A stretch of 28,324 nucleotides of DNA from CAYZGU01 sp964478165. GTDB taxonomy: Bacteria; Poribacteria; WGA-4E; JAJDTR01. Numbering within the stretch: position 1 is the stretch's first letter; each line of letters begins with the position of its first letter. The notes under the pieces were generated by a model. It ran no database searches and was not told the DNA's origin. It saw only the letters and a program-made list of their open reading frames with translations. This document shows, piece by piece, positions 1 through 8,104 of the stretch. The stretch is from the NCBI GenBank assembly GCA_964478165.1, contig CAYZGU010000009.1, positions 1 through 28,324 of the forward strand. The letters are read 5' to 3'. Both the position numbers and the translations under genes were made by a program.

Positions 1-405
1 CCCGTGGTCATTAGAGATGCGCCGATGGTTGGACTTCATCACGTGTGTGTATCTGGAACTGGGCGCCGTCTTCTACTTCTTCTTATGCCATTAGCAGTCT
101 GATTGCAAAAGTCGTCAAGTCAGATGGAAGTAGTCTTGCGCGTATTTTAGGCGTGGCCTGGCGCATGTAGCTGAAGAGACATTTCGAACTACTACCTCTG
201 TGTGCGGTGTTTGTTAATCGAACTCCCGGTTCATCCTTTTCGATTGGGCTTCAGATTCCTTGTCGGCACAGAACAAATCTATGCAAACGCTTCTTTCGAT
301 GGCTCCGTCTGAATTTCAAACCAATCTAGGTGCGACGACGTCCGGGTATAGTCGGGCCTTAGAATCGAGTGATTTGTGCGATTTAGGGCTTAATCCTCTT
401 TCATC
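1..405. other. Non-coding stretch downstream of lptD
   Basis: This 405-base stretch lies beyond the stop codon of the lptD-like gene. I read both strands and found only short frames broken by stops, with no recognisable motif, no ribosome binding site before a usable start, and no clear stem plus T-run terminator for the operon that ends at 406. It could hold the 3' untranslated region of that operon or the eroded edge of a gene lying outside the window. Confidence 0.5.
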
Positions 406-3400
406 CTAGAAGTAGGATTTTCCGAGAGAGTTTCCTGAACTGAAGGCATTGTACGGTACGCCGGCCGGCAAGGTACGGAAACCCCAAGTCTCCGTTGTTG
501 CATCATAACCCAATCCGACTGATGCAGTGGAATCTGCGATTAGATTCAATTGGAGTGTGAAATCTTGTCGTACATTGTCAAATGGGGGCTCGCGTTTTAT
601 GCCGATACGACTCCAGGTAAGTCGTAGATTCCAGTCATGAAGATTGCGCTGAATGGATACCTGCTGGCGGTAGAATTGTTGCTCAATTGCGTCGTAGGTC
701 AGGCTAGCTCTGACGTTGAACAACCGGTTAGGCGTAAAGCGCCAACTCGCTGTGATATTGCGCGCCGTTCGGCTGGATAGGAGTCTTTTGCTAAAAGAAC
801 TGCCGATGCTCATGTTCCAGGATTTTCGCCCATAGCGCACGTTGGATCGGAAACCAACCATTTTGAATCGCTTCCCATCACTGTCTTTGTTCGGATCGTG
901 CGTCATTCTGAAGGTGATATTTAGTCGACGGCTTGCCAGTGGAACAATCATTACATCGCTGTCAATTGGTTCATATCTGCGCCGGCTCACACGATCCTTG
1001 CTAAAATCCGATCGCAGCCGTGTGTCAAAGTCAAGTAGAGACAAAGCCGTCTTACCGCGGCGTGTCTTCACTTCGAATGTCGTGCGAAAATTATAGGTAA
1101 GTCTTTTCCTTTCAAAAAAGTACGTACTTGGTCCGAACGGATATAAGTTTTCGTTCCTGTCAACTGGTGGCTGATAATCAAATGATAGATTTGATTGAAT
1201 CTGATGTCGCATGCGCCGTGCACCAGGAATAAAACTGATGTCATAAATTCTAAAGAGGGTGTTGCTTCCCCTTGCGCTCAACCCATAAAGGCTAAGGAGG
1301 ATATTCCGGTTTCCTTCCCTATCTCTTGCGTGCCAGATTAGGCTACTGTCCAAACTCAAATCAAGTCGAAGTTCTCGCTGCCGGGATATCTTGAGTGTTG
1401 TTTGTTTGGTAAGATCAAAACCAATATCCAAGGTTTGTAAGAACACATCTGTTTCATCTCGAAATCGCTGTTTGAAGAAGTTTCCGAATTCAAGGTCGAG
1501 ATCAAAGCGCGTATTTTCTAACGTGGGAAAGGCGAGCATTGACAAGATAGGTACGTCCGAATGGAGTGTCTCAGCAAGCTTTGTAAGTCCAGAATTAACG
1601 GCTTTGAATAGGGGCAGCTGATTAAACTGCATCTGTGAAAACTGTACCGTGACTTGCGGTAGTTTCTGTAGAGTGGTTGTTCCTTCCTCTGTCAGATCTA
1701 ATGTGTGGTTCACTTGTAGACGTGCCAGGAAATTTCCGAAACGCTTGCGAGAAAACGTCAAGTTTTCATTCGCGTCGAGATCTTCGGGATCAAGTGCTGA
1801 TAGGGCTGACCCCCACGTAAAGATACCGAAGGAATTGACAGTTGATTCAGTTGTTCCATACCCCTCTTTGAAGTTTCTGGCCTGCCATGCCACGCGCCCA
1901 TTGAAACTCAAGGGACGTCGTCCTTGTTCTCGATTATCCCACGGAGTATAGATTGACTGGTGATGGGCCCAACGCATTGTCCATCGCTGGCCCGTGCTGA
2001 ATGCTTCCCGACGGGAAGTTGAGTATTGATCTTGGGATAGGAAAATGAAATCTCCACGATATGTGCGCTTTTTTTCTACCTTAATTAAGTGATAACCTTC
2101 AAGTGTCTTGATGACCCGGCTAGTTTCTCCGCGATCAAGTCGCTGTGCTTGTGAACTGATGGGGCGCAAATTTTCCCACTTGCCTCGGAAACCGTGTTTT
2201 TTGTAGACCTGGACTGCTTGTTCTACGTCCACATTTTCTGTACTAGCGTCCATGCTGCTCGATTCTGTTTCCGTGCGGATTGGAGATGTCCTTTTCTCTG
2301 CCACGCGTGTCGCTCTGCCAACGCTGTCTCGGTTGGTTTTAAGGCCTGCTACTCTCTTTGGCTCCATTGTTTCCTTTTTGATGGCTTCCCATTCTGCTGC
2401 AAATTGTTGGGCAATCGCTTCGAATGTGGGAGCTGATTCTTTTTCTATCAATTGAAATACGTGGACGCCTCGATCCGTATAAACGGGTCGTGTAATGTCA
2501 CCAGATTTCTCCAGACGTCGCACTGAATGTTTCCATTGCGGATTCATGTTACTCAAAGAAAGCGCATTTCCGCTGTTAACGGTTGTGAGTTCAGCGCCAT
2601 CGTATTCGGTTGCAAGTTGCTCTAGAGGCTCTCCAGCTACTGTCCGTTTCTGAATTTCATTTCCGAAATTTCGAAGTGCGGATCTAGTTGCGTCATTAGG
2701 TTCGATAGCGATGTCAATGCGTCGAACCTGAATTTCCTTTTCCCCATAAACATCCAGCAAGTGGTCCACTGTAAGAATGTGAAATGCGAAATTGGTCCGT
2801 AAAATGGGGGTAATATCTCCTGGTTGAAGATGAAATACTGCTTCTTCTAGATGTGGTTCCAGTACTAAGGTTCCTCGTTTGCTCCGCTCACCGCGGACAA
2901 GAAAACCTAGATCGCCCTTGCGGTGGCGTGTTTCTTGGTGGTCCGAGTGCTTCTGAGCGAGTTCTGAGAAGCCAATCTCTTTCTCCTTGAGCTGAGCATG
3001 GAGTATTTCAGCCTCCTCGCGCGCCCGCGCGACATCTTCGTCCTTGATTCGATATTCCAAGAAAATCTGGCGTAGTGTGTACTTGACATGTTCTCCGCGC
3101 AATAGGTCTGAAAGCTGGTCTGCCTTTTCCTTGAGTTTGGCGCGTTTGGCTGGGGTTGCGTCTGGCAGGACCGGAATGAAAATTTCTTGGAACTTTACGT
3201 CGTTTACGCGGTATTTAGCTTGTGCACCGCCACCGCGTCCCCGTCTGGTACTCTGATCGAAGAGGAGCTCTGTAGAATAACGATATCGACGGAAAATAGG
3301 TAGGATGATGCTTGCGAAGGGGCCTTGATAGCTGTCGGTGCCAAGCTTGACAATGATTTTTGCCATCTTATCTTCCTTCCGGAGATCACGTCGAATCACG

Positions 3401-4284
3401 GGAAAATAAAATAGTGGAACACCCCCAATTTTCAACACGATGTTCTTTGCGATTAGTTCCTTGTTCAGTTTGACGATGATTTGGGATGCCGAAAAATAGA
3501 AATGCGGTTGTTTCAAGGAACATGTTGTCAGTCGGCCACCGCGAATATATGATTCGTCGTCCTCAATCTTAAAAATGTCGGACCCGCTAAAATACCATGG
3601 GTCGTCAAACGTGAACCCATCCCGTGCGATGCCCTTTTTGGTTTCTAAATCGAAGATTAAGTCGTCGGCAAATGTTACCTCTTCATCGATAATGAGTCGC
3701 ACGTTTCCGGAAGCACGCATGACATTGTCGTTGAAATCGGCCCAGATGTGATCGGCATGCAGCACGACCTCCTGGGATTTAATCAATGCATTGCCGTGAA
3801 TCTGCACGAAGTTGTTCGACATGATCATTTGGTCTCCATCTCCGATGACCGTTCCTTCTTCAGGTGACATTTGTCGAGGGTCGAGTCGGCTGGTGGAAGA
3901 TTTCTTGTCTTTCGTCAAAGGAGGCGTTGGTTCGTTGTGCGGTCGGAGTTCTCCTTGCACGTGTGTTACGAATACTTCGTTTTCTATGGTTGTTTCGGCT
4001 GATGATTCCTGTGCGGGGAGAATGCGAATTGGAAAAAATGCGTAGGCACAAATCACTAAGATTAATAGATGAAGAGGAGCGATAGTGTTGCTATTTCGGA
4101 GAACTGAAATGGTAGTAGACTGGAGATACACCGTGCATCGGAAGAAGTGAAGCGTCTTGAGTGAGAGGTGAATTGGAGCAGAGCGAAACGTTCGGAGAAT
4201 ATGCCGCCGCAGGCACCCGGCGCCAACTGCGTACATCCGTTTGGCGTCGCCATCTGTCAGACTCCCGTTTCTTCGTTTGCCCAT
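406..4284 (-). CDS. lptD: LptD-like outer-membrane LPS assembly protein with inserted parvulin (PPIase) domains
   Basis: LptD forms the outer-membrane beta-barrel that inserts lipopolysaccharide into the outer leaflet. From the ATG at 4284 (1292 aa) I see a hydrophobic signal segment near residues 70-90. An OstA/LptA-like periplasmic domain follows at about 145-255, ending in the LptD-typical stretch TTC...PHFYFSASQ and GGVPLFYFPVIRR. The first barrel strands are at about 315-363, and a C-terminal barrel runs from about 741 to a final Phe. Between strands, at about 365-740, lies a roughly 375-residue insert. It contains one good parvulin domain (about 401-510, with KGDLGFL, LEPHLEEAVFHLQPGDI and FAFHILTV), a second degenerate one (about 517-615), and a partial third (LDRGETSRVIKT, GYHLIKVEKK). 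LptD proteins are usually 750-1000 aa and lack this insert. The start is uncertain: the frame is open to a TTG at 4389, other in-frame ATGs exist, and none has a strong ribosome binding site. It is the last gene of a chaperone operon. Confidence 0.88.
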   Translation of the reverse strand: MGKRRNGSLTDGDAKRMYAVGAGCLRRHILRTFRSAPIHLSLKTLHFFRCTVYLQSTTISVLRNSNTIAPLHLLILVICAYAFFPIRILPAQESSAETTIENEVFVTHVQGELRPHNEPTPPLTKDKKSSTSRLDPRQMSPEEGTVIGDGDQMIMSNNFVQIHGNALIKSQEVVLHADHIWADFNDNVMRASGNVRLIIDEEVTFADDLIFDLETKKGIARDGFTFDDPWYFSGSDIFKIEDDESYIRGGRLTTCSLKQPHFYFSASQIIVKLNKELIAKNIVLKIGGVPLFYFPVIRRDLRKEDKMAKIIVKLGTDSYQGPFASIILPIFRRYRYSTELLFDQSTRRGRGGGAQAKYRVNDVKFQEIFIPVLPDATPAKRAKLKEKADQLSDLLRGEHVKYTLRQIFLEYRIKDEDVARAREEAEILHAQLKEKEIGFSELAQKHSDHQETRHRKGDLGFLVRGERSKRGTLVLEPHLEEAVFHLQPGDITPILRTNFAFHILTVDHLLDVYGEKEIQVRRIDIAIEPNDATRSALRNFGNEIQKRTVAGEPLEQLATEYDGAELTTVNSGNALSLSNMNPQWKHSVRRLEKSGDITRPVYTDRGVHVFQLIEKESAPTFEAIAQQFAAEWEAIKKETMEPKRVAGLKTNRDSVGRATRVAEKRTSPIRTETESSSMDASTENVDVEQAVQVYKKHGFRGKWENLRPISSQAQRLDRGETSRVIKTLEGYHLIKVEKKRTYRGDFIFLSQDQYSTSRREAFSTGQRWTMRWAHHQSIYTPWDNREQGRRPLSFNGRVAWQARNFKEGYGTTESTVNSFGIFTWGSALSALDPEDLDANENLTFSRKRFGNFLARLQVNHTLDLTEEGTTTLQKLPQVTVQFSQMQFNQLPLFKAVNSGLTKLAETLHSDVPILSMLAFPTLENTRFDLDLEFGNFFKQRFRDETDVFLQTLDIGFDLTKQTTLKISRQRELRLDLSLDSSLIWHARDREGNRNILLSLYGLSARGSNTLFRIYDISFIPGARRMRHQIQSNLSFDYQPPVDRNENLYPFGPSTYFFERKRLTYNFRTTFEVKTRRGKTALSLLDFDTRLRSDFSKDRVSRRRYEPIDSDVMIVPLASRRLNITFRMTHDPNKDSDGKRFKMVGFRSNVRYGRKSWNMSIGSSFSKRLLSSRTARNITASWRFTPNRLFNVRASLTYDAIEQQFYRQQVSIQRNLHDWNLRLTWSRIGIKREPPFDNVRQDFTLQLNLIADSTASVGLGYDATTETWGFRTLPAGVPYNAFSSGNSLGKSYF

Positions 4285-4426
4285 GTCTAACCTATTCATT
4301 TGCTTGAACGTGTTCCAAGTTTTAATTATTTTCTTCGACCTCTCGTTAATGTGGCAAAGCAAATCGGTGCGCTTGGGAGTTCGAGACAAATCATATCAAC
4401 AACAATATCTGAATTGTCCATATACC

Positions 4427-5725
4427 TCAATCAAGGGGTTTGATTTTTACATAAGCATTTTCAAGAAGGAGGTCTGTGTACGCGGTCCATTCTTCCTGAA
4501 ATTTCTGCTGACGGAGGATAGCACGGATCTGATTCTTCTCTAGGTCGTTCAATTCTGGGGGAATGCGGCTGTCGACCTTGAAGATATGGATGGCTTGGCC
4601 CATTTTGACTGGTTCGTGATATTGTCCGGCATCCAGCCCTTCCACAATCTTTCGAATTTCTGGCGTCAACTCATTTAATAGACGGGTGCCCAGATTTCCG
4701 CCACTTGCGCTCGTTTCGCTATCATCAGAATATCGGATTGCGAGGGTTTTGAAGTCTTCGTTCTGTTTGAGTTTCTGATACACAAACGTGGCTCGTTTTT
4801 GAGTTTCGCGTGCTGAATCTTCACTGATATTTGGTCTAATAATGAGGTGGCGAAATGTTATTGCTTGGTCAGTCTTGCGTTCCACTTTAAGGACATGGAC
4901 TACCTGATTGTCTTGGATGGGTTGACTGACTTCACCTTCAGCCAACGTAGCAAGTGCACGAAACGGCTTAGAGAGTTTGTCAATCTCTTTGAGTGGTAAT
5001 TCAATTGCGGATCCATCATTTGATTCGGCTTCTTCTTTGTCCGCATGTAGCGTTGCCAATGCTTCAAAATCTTCTCCAGCTTCGGCTCTTTGAACTACGG
5101 TATTGGCGCTTCCCAATGCGGACGCCCATTCTGCTTCCGTAGGCTTGGGAGCTATCAGGATGTGTCTCAGATTGATACTATCTGATTTGGTTGTGAATTG
5201 CCCCCTATTTTCTGCGAAAAATGCTAAGACATCCCTGTTTCTAACCTGAAGTTTCGGAAAAATTCGCATTTCTAGCAGTCGTTCCGCCATTAGATTACGC
5301 TTCGATTTTTCCCGAAATGCTGCCAGTGTAAAACCCTCCGATTTGAGCTGTTTGGTGAACTCTTCTTCTGTTTTAATTTGTGCTCGTTCTTTGAAAGATT
5401 CTTCGTACAAATTCAGTTCTTGTTTTGTTATCTCAATCTTTAAAGTTAGAGCTGTTTCGACGAGAAGCATTTGTCGAATTAATCGATCTAGTAGTTCAGG
5501 TCGCTCCTTCCGTGCTTTTTCTACCGCCTCGCGCTCACTAAAATGATGAATCTGGTTTAGTTCCAGCGCTCGTTGCTTTACTATGTTTTCCAGCTCCCAA
5601 TTCGTGATGACTTCGTCATTGACGTAGGCAATAATCTTGTCGAATGTACGGGATTCTACCACGTCGGATACACATAGAACTGAAATTAGGATGGTGGTGA
5701 GACACAAGATACTTCTGGACATCAT
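4427..5725 (-). CDS. surA: SurA-like periplasmic chaperone with two parvulin domains
   Basis: This 432-residue protein matches SurA in size and order of parts. It has a signal peptide at about 1-25, a SurA N-terminal chaperone domain (IIAYVNDEVITNWEL, then helices to about 170), parvulin 1 (about 184-282, starting NLRHILIAPK), parvulin 2 (about 288-384, starting FRHLIIRP, with SGGNLG) and a final helix. SurA escorts unfolded outer-membrane proteins, including LptD, across the periplasm. Parvulin 1 lacks the usual GGDLG-type turn (it reads NDGSAIELPL) and is probably non-catalytic; parvulin 2 keeps the turn. The ATG at 5725 follows GGGAGG by 9 bases and is itself followed by a second ATG. The gene lies 142 bases before the chosen lptD start, or 37 before the longest lptD frame, on the same strand. 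That matches the surA-lptD adjacency known from other bacteria. Confidence 0.88.
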   Translation of the reverse strand: MMSRSILCLTTILISVLCVSDVVESRTFDKIIAYVNDEVITNWELENIVKQRALELNQIHHFSEREAVEKARKERPELLDRLIRQMLLVETALTLKIEITKQELNLYEESFKERAQIKTEEEFTKQLKSEGFTLAAFREKSKRNLMAERLLEMRIFPKLQVRNRDVLAFFAENRGQFTTKSDSINLRHILIAPKPTEAEWASALGSANTVVQRAEAGEDFEALATLHADKEEAESNDGSAIELPLKEIDKLSKPFRALATLAEGEVSQPIQDNQVVHVLKVERKTDQAITFRHLIIRPNISEDSARETQKRATFVYQKLKQNEDFKTLAIRYSDDSETSASGGNLGTRLLNELTPEIRKIVEGLDAGQYHEPVKMGQAIHIFKVDSRIPPELNDLEKNQIRAILRQQKFQEEWTAYTDLLLENAYVKIKPLD

Positions 5726-5890
5726 TAAGCTATACCTCCCAGGTTGATCGAGTCCATGGTTTCGCTTACAAAAGGGCCCGATTATCTATTGACGTGAAGC
5801 ACCGCTTGAAATGCTGCACCTTTCTCCTGATGGCCTTGTTGCGTTCCTTTGAATCGGCAGGAAAATGCGGTTGCTGACATGTGGTAGATT

Positions 5891-6880
5891 CTATTTCGAA
5901 GGCGTGCCTTCTTCGGTAGATTGGGCCTGTTTATCTGTCGATGTGTCTTTTTCCTCCGAGGCATCGGGAATCATCTCGCTGTAGATTTTCACGTTGGCTT
6001 GTTCGTGGAGCTGGACAAGCCATAATTCCATGAGTTCTTCTCTCTTTTGTCGTTCAGCGGCCCTTTCAACGTTCCGACGTACATCTTCTTCATCGAACGT
6101 CTTCTGCCGTTCGGGATGGTGCTTGTCTTTGCGGAAGATCATGAAATATTGTTTGTTCCGAACGGTCACCTCAATGACGTTGTCATGTAGTTTCCCGATT
6201 TCTGCTGCGAAGGCGGCATCGATGAAAGGTTCCGTCCCTTTCGGATAAGTGCCTCGTTGAATTTTTCCGGTGTGTCCAGGAGTTTCTCCATCTGAACCGG
6301 GACCTACTAATTCCGCATGGTCCGATAACTCCGTTGCGGCTTCGATGATGTCTTTGCCGTTTCTTATTTCCTCAAACACTGTTTTGGCACGGTCTCCATC
6401 GGTGAGAGTGATACACGATAGCTCCACACCTTCGGCGTCAATATATTCTTCCTTGTTCCCTTCGTAGTATTGCCGATAATCCTCTTCAGTCAGCGTGAGC
6501 TTTTCCTCAATTTCAATCTCAGTAATTCTGTCGACCATCAATTTGTGGAGATGATTTCTCACCTTCTTCAAGATTTCTTCATCTTCGTCTAGATTTCGTT
6601 CTTTCGCGAGACAAAGGATTAAGCGACTTTCCGACATCAAAGTCATGTACTCTTCCACTCCGCTTTTGTCTGCGTATTTCTTCTGTTTGTACTCAGGCAA
6701 TTCACTAATTTCCTGCAGCACTTCTTCGAGCGTGATTTGGTGCTTTCCATTGCACTCAAATTCCGCAATTACTGTTTTCTCAACAGCCATTGCAACGCTA
6801 CCAAATATCATTAGTACAAAACTTGTAGTCAGGAAACCCATTAACATGAAACTGACTATCCTCAACGTTTTCCCATGCAT
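5891..6880 (-). CDS. PpiC/SurA-like periplasmic protein (paralogue 1)
   Basis: This 329-residue protein has an N-terminal hydrophobic export segment (about 8-32), a helical SurA-N-like region (about 50-145) and a diverged parvulin-like domain (about 150-255: SCITLT, ELSDHAELVGPGSD, FIDAAFAAEIGKLHDNVIEV, YFMIFRK). A charged low-complexity tail rich in Glu, Ser and Thr ends it. It is clearly related to the next gene upstream (6964-7932), sharing the GPGS...PG.TG turn, so the two arose by duplication. The ATG at 6880 is preceded by AAAGGAG at good distance; the frame stays open 20 codons further upstream, but without a comparable site. The role is inferred: periplasmic folding helper working with the SurA and LptD encoded downstream. 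Prolyl isomerase activity is doubtful because the family turn is altered to PGHTGKI. Confidence 0.8.
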   Translation of the reverse strand: MHGKTLRIVSFMLMGFLTTSFVLMIFGSVAMAVEKTVIAEFECNGKHQITLEEVLQEISELPEYKQKKYADKSGVEEYMTLMSESRLILCLAKERNLDEDEEILKKVRNHLHKLMVDRITEIEIEEKLTLTEEDYRQYYEGNKEEYIDAEGVELSCITLTDGDRAKTVFEEIRNGKDIIEAATELSDHAELVGPGSDGETPGHTGKIQRGTYPKGTEPFIDAAFAAEIGKLHDNVIEVTVRNKQYFMIFRKDKHHPERQKTFDEEDVRRNVERAAERQKREELMELWLVQLHEQANVKIYSEMIPDASEEKDTSTDKQAQSTEEGTPSK

Positions 6881-6963
6881 ATTTTCTGCTCCTTTAGAAT
6901 TATGGGGTGCTCGATTTTTTCTGATGCCTCCGGTCCGCATCCCTACTCGTCGTTATGGCTATT

Positions 6964-7932
6964 TTATTCGTTGTCAGGACTGCTTTCTTCCTCGCCCGGT
7001 AGTGGTTCGGGAATGAGATCTGGAAATGTTCTGAGTTTTCCCTGAACACCAAGTTCCTCAATCCAATCATTGATTCGCGCCTGTTTCTTGTCTCGTTCAA
7101 TCTGCCGTACAATCTTGTCCCGAACTTCATCAAAACCCTTTTGCCTCGCTGGCTTGTAATCTTCTTTACGAAAAACCAGGAAATATACATTTTCCTTAAC
7201 TTCGATTTCGAAGACCGAATCTACAATTTCGCCAATGTCTTGTGCGAAGACTGTGTCAAGGAATGGTTTCCAATCCGCAGAAATATCTTGCGTAAAGTAG
7301 CCAGTATCTCCCGGTTCCGAATTGCCGGATCCTGGTCCAATAAGCTTTCCCGCTTCGGACAGTTCCTGCGCGGATTCGGTTATGTCTTTACCGTCATTAA
7401 TCTCATCTAAAGTTGCTTGTGCTAGTTCCTTGTCCGCGACTGAGATACAGGTTGCTTTGCACTGTGCTTCTTCATTATATGACGATTCGTGCTTGTGCTC
7501 TTCATAGAATTGCTTCAGCTCTTCTTCGGTATAGGAGATTTTTTCATCTACCTCTACTTTAGAGAGTTTTTCCACCATAAGTTGATGTTTGTAATCCTCC
7601 GCTTGTTTTACATAGTCTGAATTTTTGCCTAACCCCCTTTCCTCAGCGGCCAGGATTTTTAGCTTTTCTCCAATGAGCTCAACTAGGTATTGTTCTTTGC
7701 TCTCTCTGTCTTTTAATTTGCCTCGGCGATAAGATGGCAAACCTTCAATTTCTGCGTTGAAATCGGCCAGTGAAAATGGGTATTGTTCAGCGTTCCAAGT
7801 ATATTGAGCGATGACGATCTGGCTTTCATCGATCGAATTGATAGTCGAATCTTCGCCCGCGGAAAATGCAGCTTGCCAGCTCATGAAGCAAACTGCTAAG
7901 ATTACAACTGAAACCAAGTATGCCTTTTGCAT
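6964..7932 (-). CDS. PpiC/SurA-like periplasmic protein (paralogue 2)
   Basis: This 322-residue protein is a sister of the gene at 5891-6880. It starts with a signal peptide (about 1-25, cleavable after AAFSA), continues with a helical SurA-N-like section (FSLADFNAEIEGLPSYRR, then helices to about 140) and a diverged parvulin-like domain (about 155-258: CKATCISVADK, SEAGKLIGPGSG, PGDTGYF, FLDTVFAQDIGEIVDSVFEI, YFLVFRKEDYKP). The tail is acidic. Its turn PGDTGYF is closer to the parvulin consensus than that of paralogue 1. The start ATG at 7932 follows an AAAGGAA site. It sits 172 bases after mfd and 83 bases before paralogue 1, all on the same strand. The likely role is periplasmic chaperone; catalytic activity is unproven. 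Confidence 0.8.
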   Translation of the reverse strand: MQKAYLVSVVILAVCFMSWQAAFSAGEDSTINSIDESQIVIAQYTWNAEQYPFSLADFNAEIEGLPSYRRGKLKDRESKEQYLVELIGEKLKILAAEERGLGKNSDYVKQAEDYKHQLMVEKLSKVEVDEKISYTEEELKQFYEEHKHESSYNEEAQCKATCISVADKELAQATLDEINDGKDITESAQELSEAGKLIGPGSGNSEPGDTGYFTQDISADWKPFLDTVFAQDIGEIVDSVFEIEVKENVYFLVFRKEDYKPARQKGFDEVRDKIVRQIERDKKQARINDWIEELGVQGKLRTFPDLIPEPLPGEEESSPDNE

Positions 7933-8104
7933 GACATGTTTTTCCTTTCATCATGGGTGGATTAACGTCGGGCAGTCCACGAACGCCCAAACTTTAGAAA
8001 TCACTGAGACGTACAGTTCCATCCATCTCGATCTGAAGTTCCCTTGCGTGGAAAGGGTTAAGTGGTTGTTGGATTGGGATGTCCAGCTAAGCATGCATCC
8101 GCGG

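Noticed and set aside
8036..8062. Short stem between mfd and the PpiC-like gene as a terminator
   Set aside because: Only about five pairs and no T-run, so transcription probably continues into the periplasmic genes.
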